64,000 nucleotides of DNA. It comes from Lonicera japonica (lineage: Eukaryota > Streptophyta > Magnoliopsida > Dipsacales > Caprifoliaceae). The notes under the pieces are model-generated. The model was not told where the DNA came from. It did no database searches and worked only from the letters and a program-made list of their open reading frames with translations. The stretch lies in assembly GCA_021464415.1 (NCBI GenBank), contig CM038467.1, positions 21,050,011 to 21,114,010 on the forward strand. The letters run 5' to 3'. Numbering within the stretch: position 1 is the first letter of the stretch; each line of letters opens with the position of its first letter. This document shows, piece after piece, positions 61,845 through 64,000 of this stretch. Made by a program: the position numbers and the translations under genes.

Positions 61845-61955
61845 TTTGAAGGTGTTGTGGGCTGGTGGAATCTCTCTGCAGTATTTTAAAATTTCTGCAA
61901 AGATAATGTGGGCCGGTTAAATCTCTCCGTCGTATCTTGAAATTTATGCAATGTA
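61845..61955. repeat. Tandem duplication of the 5' end of a MATH exon
   Basis: GGCTGGTGGAATCTCTCTGC...TTTCTGCA is followed by GGCCGGTTAAATCTCTCCGT...TTTATGCA, a second diverged copy about 50 bp upstream in transcript order. The outer copy has a stop in the matching frame, so the inner one is taken as the exon. Confidence 0.7.
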
Positions 61956-62789
61956 ATTATAACACACAGATATACATATACACACATTTGAAAGTTTTCC
62001 TCCATCTGAATATGTAAAAACATAACGAAAATGTAACTCCACTAACTTCAGTATTTTTAAAAGACACTAAATTAAACATAAAAGTCAACCAATAACTATA
62101 AACTTATTATATATTATAAAATTCATTATGAAAGGCACAAAATATTATTTGAAATCTCCTAGAAAGAAAGTGATCTTATCAAAATGAGAGATTAAGAGTA
62201 ATTTTTAGTAAACTAGGGCAAGTTTCTCAGCACAGCTACACCCTCAAGCACATTTTAACATTAACTTGCATTATTTTATTGAAAAAAAAAAATTAACTAT
62301 AAATATTTTATGATATGTTTATTGGCAATTTTGGATGCACTAAAAATGAGTACTCCAACACTTAAAAAAAAATATTTTTTGTGCTTTTGAAAAAAATTCT
62401 CAATATATATATATATATATAATATTTTTAAAAATAAATTTAAAGTGCTAAAGTCCTTGATCGCTAACGGCCATAACTATTTTTCTTTTTAAGAATTCAT
62501 TTATTACAAACGTCGGCTAGCACAGAGAGCACCTTTTCCGGTTGTGTCATAATTTCCTTGTTCTGTTTTCAATTCCCTCTTTTGAGAAGTTAATCCTGAA
62601 ACAAAACAGGGAAAAAAAAATAGTACACTTGAGAGTAGGTAATTTATTTCATATATAAGCTTATGATCTTCCCAATATAACTTCATTATTCTTTTTACTC
62701 GTAAAAGGAAAAATCTTTTAGCTTCACATGTGTATATATAAATATAATAGTCCAAAAAATTCTTGCACAAAAAGTTATTAGATTAATGC

Positions 62790-62920
62790 TACTTAATCAA
62801 AAAAAAATCTCAAAAGAATATCCAAAAGCAAGTGTAAATAAAACTTATCCACTCATCACTTTTTCTCTTCTAGATACTATTGTAGATGTGTGATTCAAAT
62901 TCATTTGAGCTGCATCTTTT
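62790..62920. repeat. Dispersed MITE-like repeat, copy 3
   Basis: AATCTCAAAAG, CACTCATCACTTTTTCTCTT and GATGTGTGATTCAAATTCAT follow the same order as in the copy at 2.2 kb. The ends are not defined. Confidence 0.6.
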
Positions 62921-63049
62921 CTTTTTTGGTTCCCTATTATTTCTCAAAACCATTGACCTACGGAGTTTTTTACCTAAATAGACCACTTTTTGAACTTATT
63001 TACCAAACCAAACCACTTTTCAACTTATTTATCAAACTAGCACACTTTT

Positions 63050-63480
63050 TAAAATAGTGATTCTGAATCACTATTTTAATGTACAAATAGTGATTCCGAA
63101 TAACGTTTTTAAGTCATTTAAGAATTAATGAAAAAGTAAAAATAGTGATTTGAAATCACGCTTTTTGGTTAAAAATAATGAGAGTAAATCACTATTTTTA
63201 TTAAAATCACTATTCACAATTTTCCGTGGTAAACAAAAATAGTGAAAGCAAATAACTATTTTAACATAAGAATAGTCAAATCACTATTTTAAAGTAAACA
63301 ACAATTTTTTTTTTGCGCTTCAGATAAATAGAAATAGTGAGAAAGAATCACTATTTTAAGGAACAATAGTTTTATTTTGCGCATCGGTTAAATAGAAATA
63401 GTGAGAAGGAATCACTATGTCTATTTAGAATAGTGAGAAGGAATCACTATTTTAACCTAAAATTATGAGAAGGAACAATT
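63050..63480. repeat. Array of short palindromes built on AATAGTGA/TCACTATT
   Basis: The motif AATAGTGA and its inverse TCACTATT alternate about a dozen times, usually separated by 5-8 bases such as TTCTGAA, GAAGGAA or GAAAGAA, so that each pair forms a small hairpin. Spacing between pairs is irregular. It lies just upstream of a promoter-like segment. Confidence 0.75.
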
Positions 63481-63504
63481 ATTTAGACCAAAGACCAAAT
63501 CACG

Positions 63505-63830
63505 CTCTCCTCTATAAAAGAGCCCTAACCCACTACGCTCCTCCATCTACACTTTTCTACGCCGACTACCACCTTCGTCTACATCTTTCTACGCTGACCA
63601 CCACCACTATCTATCATCATCACCGGCCATAGCTTTCGTCTAACATCAGCGAGGAGACCCAGTCATTGTCGATTCTCTATATTTACATCTTGCATGTCGC
63701 TTTTCACCATTTCAAAAAAATTACCATTGACGACTTTCGCTTCACCAATTTCTCCACTAACTTTGGCAACCCACCCGTGATTCTCTCTATTGTAGTCCCT
63801 GCTTTGCGAGGTGTGTAATTATTTTAGCAT
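63505..63830 (+). promoter_or_regulatory. Promoter-like segment with TATA box, gene not supported
   Basis: CTCTCCTCTATAAAAGAGCC contains a good plant TATA box, followed by a C/T-rich stretch like a 5' leader. The first ATG-led frame downstream (from about 63694) ends after some 29 codons and has no known domain. A gene or transposon transcript could continue beyond the window. Confidence 0.35.
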
Positions 63831-64000
63831 TGCCTTAATTTTTTTCGTTTATAATTATAAGATAATTATTTTGAAGTTTGGCCCTAATTTTGCTGTTTTG
63901 TAAAATGCCTTAATTTTTGTTTTTGTAATTCTTGAATACTACATTTATGTTGCAAATATCCTAAGATACAGGAGAAAAATAAACATTGCCCTAATTTAAG

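Larger units (their letters stand above)
59720..61894 (-). pseudogene. Second tandem MATH gene copy, with a nonsense codon and no first exon
   Basis: Five exons parallel exons 2-6 of the intact MATH gene: 61894-61768, 61618-61452, 60983-60722, 60615-60449, 59868-59720, with matching phases. MATH1 reads REIPPAHNTFKIELFF, then WRVSVYPKGRNNGNAYSLSM, then EWGFDRILTHQTF. MATH2 reads YTWKVEKFST, WCLSVHPNGNGEHKN, GWGFRGFLSLLDL and FLLNDTIILEVEI. In exon 61618-61452 a TAA at 61486-61488 replaces the Tyr of the KLFVYD motif seen in the intact gene. No exon equivalent to the starting exon was found upstream. MATH2 alone is open, so a short product cannot be excluded. The layout suggests a tandem duplication of the gene at 52-55 kb, now decaying. 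Confidence 0.82.

Noticed and set aside
62504..62597. Exon-like minus-strand segment after a good acceptor, ending GALCASRRL and a stop
   Set aside because: No upstream exon can be linked to it, the phase is ambiguous, and it matches no family I know. It is not the missing MATH first exon.
1..64000. CRISPR arrays, bacterial operons or an integrated virus
   Set aside because: No regularly spaced identical repeats with unique spacers, no prokaryotic gene arrangement and no viral gene set were seen; all repeat fields fit plant transposons or microsatellites.

Overview
The window is nuclear DNA of a flowering plant, most likely a eudicot. It has AT-rich intergenic DNA, GT-AG introns, plant-specific protein families (two-LIM WLIM1, TRB/SMH telomere-repeat-binding factor, CYSTM, tandem MATH proteins) and plant transposons (Copia, Cassandra, Helitron, hAT, MULE, Stowaway and Harbinger MITEs, LINE tails). 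I cannot name the species. No CRISPR array, operon, rRNA or clear tRNA gene is present.

Layout. 0.3-1.9 kb: a WLIM1 LIM-domain gene on the plus strand, carrying an apparent one-base frameshift in exon 3. 3.6-19.8 kb: a large minus-strand gene for a 648-residue coiled-coil protein. Its 17 coding exons keep phase throughout, and its introns hold a chimeric Copia-type element, a Stowaway MITE and a LINE tail. 19.9-28.9 kb: gene-free DNA with Harbinger-type MITEs, a small Helitron, a long Copia-like LTR and a 1.2 kb fold-back element. 28.9-36.2 kb: a minus-strand TRB gene (295 residues) with a 15-base last exon, separated from the body of the gene by a Cassandra solo LTR and an unusual MITE. 36.3-38.3 kb: a hAT element with a perfect 8-bp target duplication, just upstream of the TRB promoter. 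41.2-43.0 kb: a minus-strand CYSTM gene (100 residues). 43.3-52.2 kb: gene-free and rich in MITEs. 52.2-55.5 kb: a complete minus-strand gene with two MATH domains (319 residues). 57.8-58.9 kb: a dead MULE transposase. 59.7-61.9 kb: a second MATH gene copy with a nonsense codon and no recognisable first exon. 62-64 kb: repeats, including a field of short palindromes, then a promoter-like segment with no supported gene.

The genes do not form a pathway. WLIM1 is an actin-bundling type protein, TRB a telomere/chromatin protein, CYSTM a membrane-tail stress protein, and the MATH pair probable protein-interaction adaptors. The most informative content is how transposons have built up inside introns and next to promoters, and the lesions in WLIM1 and the second MATH copy. 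I found no convincing new multi-gene system. Exon coordinates were derived by hand from splice signals and phase, and need RNA support.
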